This document shows positions 1 through 8,215 of a stretch of 64,000 nt of DNA, piece by piece (positions within the stretch are counted from its first letter, which is position 1; the number at the start of each line of letters is the position of its first letter). A program made the translations under genes and the position numbers. The notes under the pieces are model-generated. The model was given only the letters and a program-made list of their open reading frames with translations, made no database searches and was not told the DNA's origin. The DNA lies in contig NZ_JAQGJM010000031.1 of assembly GCF_028290625.1 (NCBI RefSeq), positions 1 to 64,000 of the forward strand. The letters run 5' to 3'. This DNA comes from Devosia sp. Lineage in GTDB: Bacteria > Pseudomonadota > Alphaproteobacteria > Rhizobiales > Devosiaceae.

Positions 1-1
1 C

Positions 2-235
2 GCGCATGTGCAAAAAGTGCGCGACCAGAACGGCACATCGATCCTGTGGGCGACCCATCTGGTCGAAGAAGTCGAACACGCCGACCGGATCATCCTGATC
101 AACAAGGGCGATGTTCTGGAAAACGGCACTCCGGCCGAGCTGATGGCCAGGGCGGGCGTCGACACCTTGACCGACGCCTATATCGCGCTGTCGCGGCTGG
201 CGCCGGGGGCGGCGGCACCGGGAGTGCAGAGCTGA
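2..235 (+). CDS. ABC transporter ATP-binding protein, C-terminal fragment (cut by window edge)
   Basis: The frame is open from the left edge to a TGA at 233-235, so only about 77 C-terminal residues are visible and the true start lies outside. The visible part carries the switch-histidine region (WATHLVEEVE) and the usual tail of an export-type ABC ATPase (ADRIILINKGDV, then NGTPAEL). Walker A, signature motif and Walker B are off the window. A PQQ dehydrogenase module lies 3 kb away, and export ABC ATPases are known neighbours of such modules, but here the two are on opposite strands and separated by other genes, so that link is only a guess. Confidence 0.75.
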   Translation, partial: AHVQKVRDQNGTSILWATHLVEEVEHADRIILINKGDVLENGTPAELMARAGVDTLTDAYIALSRLAPGAAAPGVQS

Positions 236-238
236 GCC

Positions 239-369
239 TTCACCTCTCCCTTGGGGGGAGAGGTCGACCCTCTTGGGTCGGGTGAGGGGGCCTTTACCTT
301 GTGAGGAGTTTGGGGGAGGCCCCCTCACCCGTCGCTGCGCGCCGACCTCTCCCCCCAGGGAGAGGTGAA
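239..369. repeat. Imperfect ~54-nt inverted repeat (REP-type palindrome)
   Basis: Two arms of roughly 54 nt face each other across a short spacer. Both read CACCTCTCCC, a run of G, then GAGAGGTCG, and end GGGTGAGGGGGCC. It fills the gap between the convergent ends of the ABC ATPase and the nuclease gene, so it may act as a bidirectional terminator or be a mobile REP element. A related but distinct palindrome (CCTCCCCCT / AGGGGGAGG) occurs at 45,247-45,360. Confidence 0.75.
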
Positions 370-402
370 GAGCGCCCGATGCCCGTTTCCAGCCATCCGC
401 CC

Positions 403-903
403 CTACCGAAACCCGCCCGGATTGCGCTTGCGCCAATCCCAGGGCGTGTCGACTTTGGCGCCGGGTTGCCACAGGCCGATAGCGGCGGTGCGGGCTTCCT
501 CTTCGACCGCGGAATAGTCGTCGGCCTGTTCGACAAAGGCCAGCGCCATGCCGCTGCGGATCAATTCGGCGCCGACATCCGTATCGCCGATCTTGCAGAC
601 GCCGTAGCGGCGATTGAACGGATCGGGATCGCCGGACAGCGTGCAGGTTACGTCGCCGGCCGAAAGGATAGTGGTCAGAGTGTTTCTGGCCTCGTCCCAG
701 CAGCCCCATTTCTTGGTGCCGACGGTACAGAACTGGCTGCGCTCGGGGGCATCGACGCCGTAGAGAATGACCCGTTGCGTGCCGATCGTGATGATATCGG
801 CATCGACGGCGCGGGCCGGACCGGTCACCACATCGCCGTTCTGCGCCGTTGCGGGCGCTGCCAGCAGCATCACGCACAAGAGCCACGCCAATTTGCGAAC
901 CAT
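403..903 (-). CDS. Secreted thermonuclease (SNase)-family protein
   Basis: A 166-residue protein with a signal peptide (MVRKLAWLL...APATAQ, cleavage near residue 21) followed by a staphylococcal-nuclease-like fold: a VDADIITIGTQRVILYGVDAPE segment (shortened family core DG-D-T...IRL-GIDAPE), a conserved Glu/Arg pair, and a late GLW motif typical of bacterial SNase proteins. I chose the ATG at 903 because the signal peptide begins there; an in-frame start 4 codons upstream exists. The core Asp and Glu positions are present, but the catalytic arginine in the second loop cannot be confirmed by eye, so nuclease activity is inferred. It would act in the periplasm or outside. The gene is monocistronic and divergent from the pentapeptide-repeat gene. 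Confidence 0.7.
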   Translation of the reverse strand: MVRKLAWLLCVMLLAAPATAQNGDVVTGPARAVDADIITIGTQRVILYGVDAPERSQFCTVGTKKWGCWDEARNTLTTILSAGDVTCTLSGDPDPFNRRYGVCKIGDTDVGAELIRSGMALAFVEQADDYSAVEEEARTAAIGLWQPGAKVDTPWDWRKRNPGGFR

Positions 904-983
904 CACTTCCTCCAATATTGTTGTTTACGACACCGGGCGCTGCTCCGGCCTATAACAGGGCCACAAAAGCCAGGAGAACGACG

Positions 984-1742
984 GTGAAACTTGTTGCCGC
1001 GATATTGATTGCTGTCCTTGCGGTGTCGCCTAGCGTGGCTTTTGCCGGTCCCGTCGAAGATCTGCTCAGCGGCGTCCGCAAGGAATGCAAAGGGTGCGAT
1101 CTGACCAATGCGCGGTTCAAGAAAGCGGACCTGTCGGGCGTCGACTTCACCGGCGCCACCCTGACGGGCGCGACATTTCACCGGGCGATCCTGAAGGGCG
1201 CGATCTTCGATGGCGCCAAGGCCGACAGTGCCAATTTCAACCTCGCCGATCTCAGCGGCGCCAGCTTTATCGGCACCGATGTCCGCTACGGGCTGTTCTA
1301 CGAGGCGCAATTGTCGGGCGCCAAGTTCGATAATGCCAACCTCACCGGCACGCGGATGCAGCATGCCCGCATGACCGGTGCGAGCCTGAAAGGGGCGACG
1401 CTCGACGATGCGGTGCTCAAGGAGGCGCGGGTCAACAATGCCGACCTGACCGGCGCGTCCCTGCTGCGCACCAATTTCGAGCAGGCCAGCATTGGCCGCT
1501 CCAAATTCGTCGATACGCGGATCGACAATGCCCGCTTCATCAAGGTCAACGGCGCGGGCGTCAGCTTTGCGGGCGCCACCATCACGCTGACCGACTATTT
1601 CGACGCCGATATCCGCAACGCGGACTTCACCGGTGCAACGGTGGCGGGCTCCCGCTTCACGCAGGCCAAGGTTGGCAACCTGGCCTTTGCGGGCGCCACC
1701 ATGATGCACAATTTCATGCAGGGCGGGCAGCAGCAGAAATAG
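984..1742 (+). CDS. Secreted pentapeptide-repeat protein
   Basis: A 252-residue protein starting at a GTG preceded by AGGAGA at 972-977. Residues 1-22 form a signal peptide (KLVAAILIAVLAVS...AFA). The rest is nearly continuous A(D/N)LxGA pentapeptides (for example ADLSGVDFTGATLTGATF), which fold as a right-handed quadrilateral beta-helix. A CKGC motif near the mature N terminus is the only obvious non-repeat feature and could form a disulfide. Pentapeptide proteins mostly serve as binding scaffolds; here the export signal points to a periplasmic role rather than gyrase mimicry. No partner gene is apparent; the next gene is convergent and ends one base away. Confidence 0.85.
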   Translation: MKLVAAILIAVLAVSPSVAFAGPVEDLLSGVRKECKGCDLTNARFKKADLSGVDFTGATLTGATFHRAILKGAIFDGAKADSANFNLADLSGASFIGTDVRYGLFYEAQLSGAKFDNANLTGTRMQHARMTGASLKGATLDDAVLKEARVNNADLTGASLLRTNFEQASIGRSKFVDTRIDNARFIKVNGAGVSFAGATITLTDYFDADIRNADFTGATVAGSRFTQAKVGNLAFAGATMMHNFMQGGQQQK

Positions 1743-1743
1743 C

Positions 1744-2499
1744 TCAGGCCGGCGGCTTGACAGGCTCATAGGGCGCCTCCACCACTTCCAGGCGCGTTTG
1801 GCTCTGGAAATAGCCCTGGTTGACCTGCTGGGTCTCGGTATTGAGCGCTTCCTGGCCCTTCTTGCGCAGATAGCTGGATTCCAGCCGCATGCGCTGGCCG
1901 ATCTCCGTATTGTCGGCGGTGCACAGTTCATGTTCGAACTGGTTGCCGACGCGGTTTTCGCCCGGCCGCAGGGGGATATTCTCGCAGGTCTGTTTCCAGC
2001 TGCCGTAGCGCCCCTTGAGGTTGCGCGCCAGCGTCACTGCAACGCGCCGTTCGCGCAAGCTCGCCCGTTCGTCGGTCACCACGCGGATGCCGCGCACGAT
2101 GCCGCCATCGTCCACCAGCACCGACACGATCACCGGATGCGCATAGATCGAGGTGCCGCCCTGCAGCACCTTGTATTCGCTCTCCATGGCCTTGGCGATG
2201 TAGTCGATCTCGTCGTCATTGGCGAAATAGATTTCGTGCAGGCCCGATGGCTCGGGCGCGCATTTGGCGAAATTGGCGAAGGTGCCGATCATCTGCGCCG
2301 GCGGCCCGCCATTGGTGCCGCAGGCGATGTCGACCACTTCCATATCGGGAATCTGGCTGACCGGTTGGCCGAGCTTGACGTCCCAGATGGAAAAAATGGG
2401 CACCAGCGCCGGATCGAACTGCGCCTGCGATGGCGTGGCGCCGGGCAAAGCCACGACGCACGCCATCAATAGCCAAACTATGCCATTGCGCAGGGCCAT
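1744..2499 (-). CDS. Secreted protein of unknown function in the PQQ dehydrogenase operon
   Basis: 251 residues with a clear signal peptide (residues 1-26, ending PSQAQ). I do not recognise the family. The mature part has four or five cysteines (IACGTNGG, AKCAPE, KQTCEN, HELCTA), consistent with an oxidised periplasmic protein, and a charged Gln-rich C terminus. It starts 5 nt after the stop of the upstream cytochrome c, so it is the third gene of a dehydrogenase / cytochrome / secreted-protein unit. In xox/mxa clusters this position is often held by a periplasmic binding-like partner (XoxJ/MxaJ), but I see no sequence resemblance to those. Confidence 0.7.
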   Translation of the reverse strand: MALRNGIVWLLMACVVALPGATPSQAQFDPALVPIFSIWDVKLGQPVSQIPDMEVVDIACGTNGGPPAQMIGTFANFAKCAPEPSGLHEIYFANDDEIDYIAKAMESEYKVLQGGTSIYAHPVIVSVLVDDGGIVRGIRVVTDERASLRERRVAVTLARNLKGRYGSWKQTCENIPLRPGENRVGNQFEHELCTADNTEIGQRMRLESSYLRKKGQEALNTETQQVNQGYFQSQTRLEVVEAPYEPVKPPA

Positions 2500-2504
2500 T
2501 GATC

Positions 2505-3131
2505 TCACTCGAGGTTGGTGCAGGCTTTGCTGGCGCTGGCGCCGAAGAACTCCTGGCACTGTTCCAGCGTCGTGGGGCCCTGCCCCTGAACATGCGTCTG
2601 GATATAGGCCACGAGGTTGATGATGTCGGCTGGCCGCAGGCTCTTGCCCTTGCGCGGTGCATTGGCCGCATCGAAATCGGCCATCACCTGATCGAAGCAG
2701 ATCTCGGGTTTCTTGTAGGCCTGGTTGTTGTGGTAGGGCATCGGCGTGCCCGGAATGCCGCAACTGATCGTGTCGATGAAGGTCTGCGTGTCGAGCTGGC
2801 TTTCACGCAGCTTGGCGGCGTCGCCTTCGGAGCGCGGGTTCTTGCCCATGCCGTCGCCGTTCCAGCCATGGCAGGTCAGGCACGCACCGGTGCGGGCGAA
2901 AACCTGCTGGCCCTTGGTGATATCGGCGCCTTCGAGGAGGCTCGCGTTCATGAATTCAGTCACGGGATAGCTGGAGAGCGACGCCGGATCGCCCGCCGCG
3001 GTGTCCGTCGTTGCCGCCGCAGGTGCGTCAGTGGTGGTGGCGGGGGGTTGAAACGAGAAGGCCGCGACCGGAACGGCAGCGACCAGGATGGCGGCGAGGA
3101 ACAGTTTGGCGCGTGTGGCGAATGAGGGCAT
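2505..3131 (-). CDS. Periplasmic c-type cytochrome, likely electron acceptor of the PQQ dehydrogenase
   Basis: 208 residues: signal peptide (MPSFATRAKLFLAAILVAAV), an Ala/Thr-rich linker to about residue 50, then a single class I haem domain with CLTCH as the CxxCH site. MPYHNN is a candidate region for the Met ligand. Four further cysteines (SCGIPG, ICFDQ, EQCQ, KACT) suggest disulfides. The start at 3131 has an AGGA about 10 nt upstream. The PQQ dehydrogenase lies 73 nt upstream and the 251-aa secreted protein 5 nt downstream. The dedicated cytochrome of PQQ alcohol dehydrogenases (XoxG/ExaB type) passes electrons to cytochrome c oxidase, and the position fits that role. Confidence 0.85.
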   Translation of the reverse strand: MPSFATRAKLFLAAILVAAVPVAAFSFQPPATTTDAPAAATTDTAAGDPASLSSYPVTEFMNASLLEGADITKGQQVFARTGACLTCHGWNGDGMGKNPRSEGDAAKLRESQLDTQTFIDTISCGIPGTPMPYHNNQAYKKPEICFDQVMADFDAANAPRKGKSLRPADIINLVAYIQTHVQGQGPTTLEQCQEFFGASASKACTNLE

Positions 3132-3157
3132 GGAGAATGGTCCTGAGCAATGGAGTT

Positions 3158-3180
3158 GCCGGGCGCTGGAAGCGCCCGGC
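3158..3180 (-). promoter_or_regulatory. Intercistronic stem-loop between dehydrogenase and cytochrome c genes
   Basis: A perfect 10-bp inverted repeat (GCCGGGCGCT, GGA loop, AGCGCCCGGC) lies 24 nt after the dehydrogenase stop and 27 nt before the cytochrome start. It has no U-tract, so it is more likely a 3'-end stabiliser or partial terminator that makes dehydrogenase mRNA more abundant than cytochrome mRNA than a complete stop. Confidence 0.65.
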
Positions 3181-3204
3181 ATTTCACGGTGTTTATGGCT
3201 CCCG

Positions 3205-4959
3205 TTAAAGGGCGAACACGTAGAGCATGTTGGCCGCAGGCTTGTTGTCGAGCTCTGCATGGCCCATCGCCGTCGAACCCATGCCACCGCCGGCGATAGC
3301 AATGAACTGCTTGCCATCGACTGCGAAGGAGATCGGCGGTGCCTGGAACACGTTGCCGACGTTGATCGACCACTTTTGTTCCAGCGTCTTGGCGTCATAG
3401 GCGCCAAAGGTGCCGTCGAGTTCGCCGGTCCAGACCAGGCCGGGGGTCGCGAGGATACCCGAGAAGTTCGGATAAGGACGATCGGTCTTCACCGTCTGCT
3501 TGCCGGTGGCTACTTCGAAGCCGAAGATCGAGCCGGCCTGCACGCCGCTGCCGGCCGCTGCGCCGCCGGTGAAGATGGCGCCGCTGGCGACGTCTGCCGG
3601 TGCGACCGGGTCATTGGTCAGGTTCGAACAGCCTTCGATGCCGGCGCCATACGCGATGCCGGTCGACTTGTCATAGGCCGTGGGCCAGAAATTGATGCCG
3701 CCCTGGATGTTCGGGCATGTTTCCGTACCATCGCCACCACGGCGATTGGTGCCATTGGCATATTCCTGCAGCGGCACCGAGCTATTGTATTCCACCGGCT
3801 TGCCGGTCTTGGGATCGACACCCTTGGTCCAGTTCAGCTTGGTGACATACTGGCTGGCGTTGATGAACGAGCCGTTGGTGCGGTCCAACGTGTAAAAGAT
3901 GCCGTTGCGGCCGAAATGGGCCAGAACCTTGCGGTCTTCGCCATTGACCTTGGTGTCCATCAGCAGTTGAACGCCGACTTCGTCATAGTCCATGTAGTCG
4001 CCGGGCGTGTACTGGAAGTGCCACTTGAGCGCACCGGTATCGGCATCGAGCGCCAGCGACGAGTTCGAGTAGAGGTTGTCGCCGGGACGGTATTCGGGAT
4101 CATACATCGGCACCGGGTTGCCCGTGCCCCAGTAGATGGTATTGGAGGCCTCGTCATAGGAGCCGGTGACCCAGGCGGCGGCGCCACCGGTCTTCCAGCA
4201 ATCGGGGTTACCGGTCTGGTCGCAGAGCCAGGTTTCGCTACCGGGCTGGCCCGGCTCTGGAATGGTATAGAAGCGCCAGACTTCCTCGCCGGTCGCCGCA
4301 TCGAGCGAGGCGATCCAGCCGCGCGTGGCCCAGTCGCCATAGCTCTGGCCAACGATGATCTTGTCCTTGATCACCAGCGGCGCATTGGTAAAGCCTTCGC
4401 CCTGCTCCTTGGCAACCTGCTGGTCCCAGACCACGTCGCCGGTCTCGTCGTCGAACGCCATCACGCGGCCGTCGTTGAGGGCCACGATGACCAGGTTGTT
4501 CCACAGCGCCAGGCCGCGGCTGGCGGCCAGAATGCCGCGATTGGGATCCTTGTCGACGCCGGTGTCGCCGACCCAGACGATGTCGCCGCGCTTGCCGCTG
4601 GTGACGTCGATCTTGTAGGGCGTTCCCCAGGGATCGGTGATGTAAAGGAAGCCGTCCTTGGCGAGCGGCGTGCCTTCCATGGAGCCAATGCCGAACGAGG
4701 TCGGCTCAAGGCCACCTAGCGGAACGGCGAAAGCCAGCTTCAGCCCGGAGACGTTGTCCGGCGTGATTTCCTTGAGTGGCGAGAAGCGGTTGGAATCATA
4801 GGTGCGATGCACCATCAGCCAGTTGCCCGCTTCGGCATCGGAGCCGGCCGCAGCCAGGCGCGCGGGTGTCGCATCTTCGGCATAACTCGATATTGCAGGC
4901 ACAGCCGAAAGCAGCGCTGCTACGGCCAAGCCGAGCAGCATATTTTTGCCTCTTAACAT
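3205..4959 (-). CDS. PQQ-dependent alcohol dehydrogenase, methanol/ethanol family, atypical
   Basis: 584 residues with a signal peptide (to about residue 28) and an eight-bladed PQQ propeller. Family landmarks are visible: WLMVHRTYDSNRFSPL, repeated W-docking motifs (GEEVWRF, GALKWHF, LEQKWSI), GTGNP carrying the metal-ligand Asn, and a catalytic segment DYMDYDEVG. The DYD there has the extra Asp two residues after the catalytic Asp that marks lanthanide-dependent enzymes such as XoxF. Two oddities: the vicinal Cys-Cys pair of classical enzymes is absent (AASRGLALW at that place), and the metal-ligand Glu appears to be Asp (GDWATRG). The start at 4959 has GGGGGAGA upstream. It oxidises an unidentified primary alcohol or aldehyde in the periplasm and passes electrons to the downstream cytochrome. 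Confidence 0.9.
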   Translation of the reverse strand: MLRGKNMLLGLAVAALLSAVPAISSYAEDATPARLAAAGSDAEAGNWLMVHRTYDSNRFSPLKEITPDNVSGLKLAFAVPLGGLEPTSFGIGSMEGTPLAKDGFLYITDPWGTPYKIDVTSGKRGDIVWVGDTGVDKDPNRGILAASRGLALWNNLVIVALNDGRVMAFDDETGDVVWDQQVAKEQGEGFTNAPLVIKDKIIVGQSYGDWATRGWIASLDAATGEEVWRFYTIPEPGQPGSETWLCDQTGNPDCWKTGGAAAWVTGSYDEASNTIYWGTGNPVPMYDPEYRPGDNLYSNSSLALDADTGALKWHFQYTPGDYMDYDEVGVQLLMDTKVNGEDRKVLAHFGRNGIFYTLDRTNGSFINASQYVTKLNWTKGVDPKTGKPVEYNSSVPLQEYANGTNRRGGDGTETCPNIQGGINFWPTAYDKSTGIAYGAGIEGCSNLTNDPVAPADVASGAIFTGGAAAGSGVQAGSIFGFEVATGKQTVKTDRPYPNFSGILATPGLVWTGELDGTFGAYDAKTLEQKWSINVGNVFQAPPISFAVDGKQFIAIAGGGMGSTAMGHAELDNKPAANMLYVFAL

Positions 4960-5066
4960 TGGTCTCCCCCTTGGAGTGTTTTTTTGTAGAGGAGGCCATG
5001 TGACACTGGGGCTGCCCAAATTTCGCCTATCTACGTCATAGGAGAATCGAAGCACCCGGCCGAGGA

Positions 5067-6047
5067 TTAGCCGACCATCGAAAAGGCGTGCGCTTCGTGG
5101 GGCACCATTTCCTTGAGGTACTCGGTCTTGCAGAAATGTTCGATGCCGCGGAAGATTTCAGCATAGGGCCGCAGGCTCATCAGGTGCTTGGGCATGGCCA
5201 GCACGATGCTGCGGCTGAAATTGGGAATCGGCAGGATTTGCAGGGCTTCGCGCACATCGGTGGGCAAGTTCGGCAGCAGCGATAGCGGGCAATGCGTGGT
5301 GGCGAGCCCTTCGGCGACGATGTCGACGGCCGCCGTATAGGTCATAGCCGAAAAGGTCGGCGTCGCGCCCGGCAGGTTGTGGCGATACCAGTCATCCGAC
5401 TTGGTGCGCAGCGACACATTGCCATCGATGTTGACGAAGTAGTTGAGCGGCCCGTTCAACTGCTGCGGGCGTTGGCGACTCATGGCGTTCTTGATGTCGG
5501 CCAGCGGCACAGAGGCGGGGACCAGCCAAGCCACCGGATCGTCAAACAGCTTGGCGATGGCGAAGGAGCTGCGGTCGTCGGTGATGGCATCTTCGCTGAC
5601 GATGGCACAATTGAGTTGGTGTAGGCGAAGCTGCTGCACCAGTTCGGTACTGGTCACCGCATATTTGATTTCGAATTTGACGAAGCCCGGCTGCTTGGCG
5701 GCGATTCGAGCCGCGGCGGACACGAAGCGTCCGCGCAGTGTCGGGGTGACGCCCATTTGCCAGGTGACGGTATTGAGCAGGAAGCGCCGGCGATGCTCTT
5801 CCATCATCCCTTCGATGCGGCCGAGCAGATCACTGCTGGCCTTGAACCAGTATTCGCCGGAAGGCGTCAGGGTGATGGTGCCGGTCCGATTGCGCAGGAT
5901 CAGTTGCGCATCGAGCTTTTCTTCAAGTTTGGCAAGCTGTTGGGAGATTGAGGGTTGCGACAGACCGATGCGCCGCGAGGCCTTGGTGATCGAGCCGGCG
6001 ACGACGACCGCCTGGAAAATCTGCAACTGCTTTAGGGTGACATCCAT
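5067..6047 (-). CDS. LysR-family transcriptional regulator
   Basis: 326 residues. The N-terminal winged HTH is typical: LKQLQIFQAVVVAGSITKAS, then GLSQPSISQQLAKLEEKL (about residues 5-62). It is followed by a periplasmic-binding-like effector domain. It lies immediately upstream of, and in the same direction as, the PQQ dehydrogenase (107-nt gap), so it is the probable regulator of that operon and perhaps of the cytochrome gene on its other side. I start it at the ATG at 6047 (MDVTLKQ), the classical LysR start; starts further upstream would run through a strong palindrome at 6056-6079 that is better explained as its operator. Confidence 0.88.
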   Translation of the reverse strand: MDVTLKQLQIFQAVVVAGSITKASRRIGLSQPSISQQLAKLEEKLDAQLILRNRTGTITLTPSGEYWFKASSDLLGRIEGMMEEHRRRFLLNTVTWQMGVTPTLRGRFVSAAARIAAKQPGFVKFEIKYAVTSTELVQQLRLHQLNCAIVSEDAITDDRSSFAIAKLFDDPVAWLVPASVPLADIKNAMSRQRPQQLNGPLNYFVNIDGNVSLRTKSDDWYRHNLPGATPTFSAMTYTAAVDIVAEGLATTHCPLSLLPNLPTDVREALQILPIPNFSRSIVLAMPKHLMSLRPYAEIFRGIEHFCKTEYLKEMVPHEAHAFSMVG

Positions 6048-6055
6048 GTTCAATA

Positions 6056-6079
6056 GTTCCACTGACATGTCAGTAGAAC
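6056..6079. promoter_or_regulatory. 24-bp near-perfect palindrome at the LysR gene start
   Basis: Arms GTTC-C-ACTGACA and TGTCAGT-A-GAAC are symmetric in 11 of 12 base pairs, with a fully perfect 14-bp core (ACTGACATGTCAGT). It lies 9 nt upstream of the chosen LysR ATG, inside the 148-nt gap after the c-type cytochrome gene. Symmetry of this length is much more than chance and suggests a dimeric repressor or autoregulatory LysR site. Confidence 0.65.
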
Positions 6080-6195
6080 ACATTGATGGGCATAACCAAA
6101 TCACACAATCGTCTAATTGCCGCGCGACAAATTTGCGCATCGCGCCGCTCCATTCAACGGAGGGCGCAACCCGGCGGTTCAGGCGGCCGTGGCCG

Positions 6196-6594
6196 TTAAG
6201 GCGCCACGTAGTCCGGCGAGAAAGTCATCAGATAGGCGACGAGATTGTCGACATCCGTAGGCTCTTTCAGGCCCGGAAAGCTCATCTTGGTGCCGGGCAC
6301 CTTGACCTTGGGCGCGGTGAGGAAGGCGTGCAGATCCTCGGGTGTCCAGACCAGGCCCGCCGCGCCGGCGTCCTTCATGGCGGTGGAATAGTTGAAATCG
6401 GCAATTGAGCCCGCAGGCCGGCCAACGACGGCGTTGAGCTCGGGACCGGCCTTGTTGCGGGCGCCCTCCCCGATCGCGTGACAGCCGGCACAACGCTTGA
6501 AGATGGTCTCGCCGGCCGTGGCATCGCCCTGCGCCAACGCGGGGGCGGTGATGCCTGCCAGGGCGACAAAAGTCAGGGCCAGTGTTTTGATCAA
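6196..6594 (-). CDS. Class I cytochrome c (c550/c2 type)
   Basis: 132 residues with a signal peptide ending PALAQ and one haem domain: FKRCAGCHAIG (CxxCH), a helix ending GPELNAVVG, and PGTKMSFPGL with the sixth ligand Met. This is the layout of soluble cytochrome c2/c550. The start codon is a TTG at 6592-6594, supported by AGGA about 9 nt upstream and by the signal peptide beginning right there. It lies upstream of the LysR gene on the same strand, so it may be a second electron carrier of the PQQ oxidation module linking it to the terminal oxidase. Confidence 0.87.
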   Translation of the reverse strand: MIKTLALTFVALAGITAPALAQGDATAGETIFKRCAGCHAIGEGARNKAGPELNAVVGRPAGSIADFNYSTAMKDAGAAGLVWTPEDLHAFLTAPKVKVPGTKMSFPGLKEPTDVDNLVAYLMTFSPDYVAP

Positions 6595-6822
6595 GTCGTC
6601 CTCGCGCGTCAGTTGCAGATCGGCGTTAGCCAGCGCTCACGCTCCGCACGCCTGTGCGCCAGCTATGGCCAGCCAACACCCTTTCCGGGGTGATAAAAAG
6701 CAATAGGAAGCATTGGAAGAGGCTATGACCGCCCTCTCGGCTGGTCGTGCTAGGCAATTGGGACAGAATGGGCGGCCCCCCAAGCAACGGGAACCACGGC
6801 CTCAATTGGCTAGGGAGAAAGC

Positions 6823-7602
6823 ATGGCGAATGTGACCAGGGCCTTTATCGGCTCGGCCTCCGAGATTGAAGATTTCGGACCTCTTCTTCGCTTCCTGCTG
6901 CTCAACGTGCTGATCGCGCTTGGCTTGTTTGTGCTGTGGTATTTCGGCCTGCTGCAACTGGTACTGGCGACCGACCATACCCGCGTGTCGATCCTGATCT
7001 TCGCGATCTTCTGCCTGACCGGGCTGCATTGCCTCTATCAGACCGTGGTGATTTCGCGCGAACTGGTGCGCGCCCGCAAGGCCCGCGATATCGTCGTGGC
7101 CGAGAGCGGAAGCGGCCTGCGCATCGACGGCGAGCAGGTGACGACCGGCAATGGCAGCGTGCTCGAGCCCGGCATCATGACCAATCACATCATCAACATC
7201 ATCCGCAAGCGGCGGCTGCAATCGGAACGCCATGTCGACCAGACGCTGCTGCTGCGCTCGCTGGCCGACAAGCTGCGCGGCCGCGAAAAGCTCGGGCTGT
7301 TCGTGTCCGAAGCGCTGTTGCGCCTGGCTTTGCTCGGCACCGCCATCGGCTTCATCCTGATGCTCATTCCAATCTCGGCGCTGACATCGTTCGAAAGCGA
7401 CACCCTGCGGTCGGCGCTTGGCGGCATGACGGGCGGCATGGCGGTGGCGCTGAACGTCACGGTAGCGGGCATTGCCAGCGCGCTCCTGCTCAAGCTCGAA
7501 TATTACCTGCTCGACAATTCCATCGGCGAATTGTTCGAAATGATCACCGAGACGACCGAAATCCACGTGGTGTCGGCGCTGGAGCAGGCCGCTCATGCAT
7601 GA
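6823..7602 (+). CDS. MotA/TolQ/ExbB-like proton channel subunit
   Basis: 259 residues, start supported by GGGAGAAAGC just upstream. Four membrane segments are predicted by eye (about 21-47, 52-75, 163-186, 200-222). The long cytoplasmic loop between the second and third and the GTAIGFILML stretch in the third follow the MotA/TolQ/ExbB plan. Its 3' end overlaps the next gene by 8 nt and that gene overlaps a third by 4 nt, so the three are one transcription and translation unit. Members of this superfamily form a pentameric proton channel around a dimer of the ExbD/MotB partner, converting proton flow into force. The usual TonB, TolA or flagellar partners are not nearby. Confidence 0.8.
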   Translation: MANVTRAFIGSASEIEDFGPLLRFLLLNVLIALGLFVLWYFGLLQLVLATDHTRVSILIFAIFCLTGLHCLYQTVVISRELVRARKARDIVVAESGSGLRIDGEQVTTGNGSVLEPGIMTNHIINIIRKRRLQSERHVDQTLLLRSLADKLRGREKLGLFVSEALLRLALLGTAIGFILMLIPISALTSFESDTLRSALGGMTGGMAVALNVTVAGIASALLLKLEYYLLDNSIGELFEMITETTEIHVVSALEQAAHA

Positions 7603-8215
7603 GACGAGCCTGTTCTCGGGGGGCAGCGAGGACGGCACCTTTGTGCCATTCACCGATATCCTGTTCAACGCCCTGCTCGGCTTCGCCGTCATGCTGTTCA
7701 TCGCCTTCGCGCTGATCCGGCCCGATGCGAAGGCCGGCGACGTCGAGGTCAAGGCCGAGATCCTGGTCACCGTGACCTGGCCGGACAACGATCCGAACGA
7801 CATCGACACCTACGTGCAGGAGCCGGGCGGCGACGTGGTCTGGTATCACTCCATGCAGAAGGGCTTCGTGACGCTCGACCGCGACGATCGCGGCAATTAT
7901 CTCGACAAGATCGAGGTCAACGGCGAGACGCTGGCCTTCCCGCTGAACCAGGAAACCGTCACGGTCCGTCGCATCGTGCCGGGCGAATACATCATCAATG
8001 TCTACGAATACACCGACGAAACCAGCGCTCCTGTGCCGGTGACCGTCAAGGTGGAAAAGATAAATCCGAAGCTGTCGGTGGTCTATTACGACACCCTGAT
8101 CCTGACGCGCAAAGGCGACGAACAGACCGCCGTGCGCTTCACGCTCGATGCCGATGGTGAGGTTTCCGACATCAATACCCGCCCCGCCTCCCTGATCCAG
8201 GCGGTCCGCAAATGA
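7595..8215 (+). CDS. ExbD/MotB-like channel partner with periplasmic beta domain
   Basis: 206 residues. One N-terminal membrane segment (about 20-42) carries a conserved-looking Asp at residue 21 (FTDILFNALLGF), the position of the proton-binding Asp in ExbD/TolR/MotB. The remaining 160 residues are predicted periplasmic and are not the usual ExbD or OmpA-like domain: VTVTWPDNDPNDIDTYVQEP resembles the calcium-binding-like strands of DUF2135/YfaP proteins. This would make it a proton-driven device acting on a periplasmic ligand. The ATG overlaps the end of the ExbB-like gene (8 nt), indicating coupled translation. Confidence 0.72.
   Translation: MHETSLFSGGSEDGTFVPFTDILFNALLGFAVMLFIAFALIRPDAKAGDVEVKAEILVTVTWPDNDPNDIDTYVQEPGGDVVWYHSMQKGFVTLDRDDRGNYLDKIEVNGETLAFPLNQETVTVRRIVPGEYIINVYEYTDETSAPVPVTVKVEKINPKLSVVYYDTLILTRKGDEQTAVRFTLDADGEVSDINTRPASLIQAVRK

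Noticed and set aside
38..235. Assigning the left-edge ABC ATPase to a named PQQ-associated exporter
   Set aside because: Only the C terminus is visible and it is on the opposite strand from the PQQ operon; evidence insufficient.
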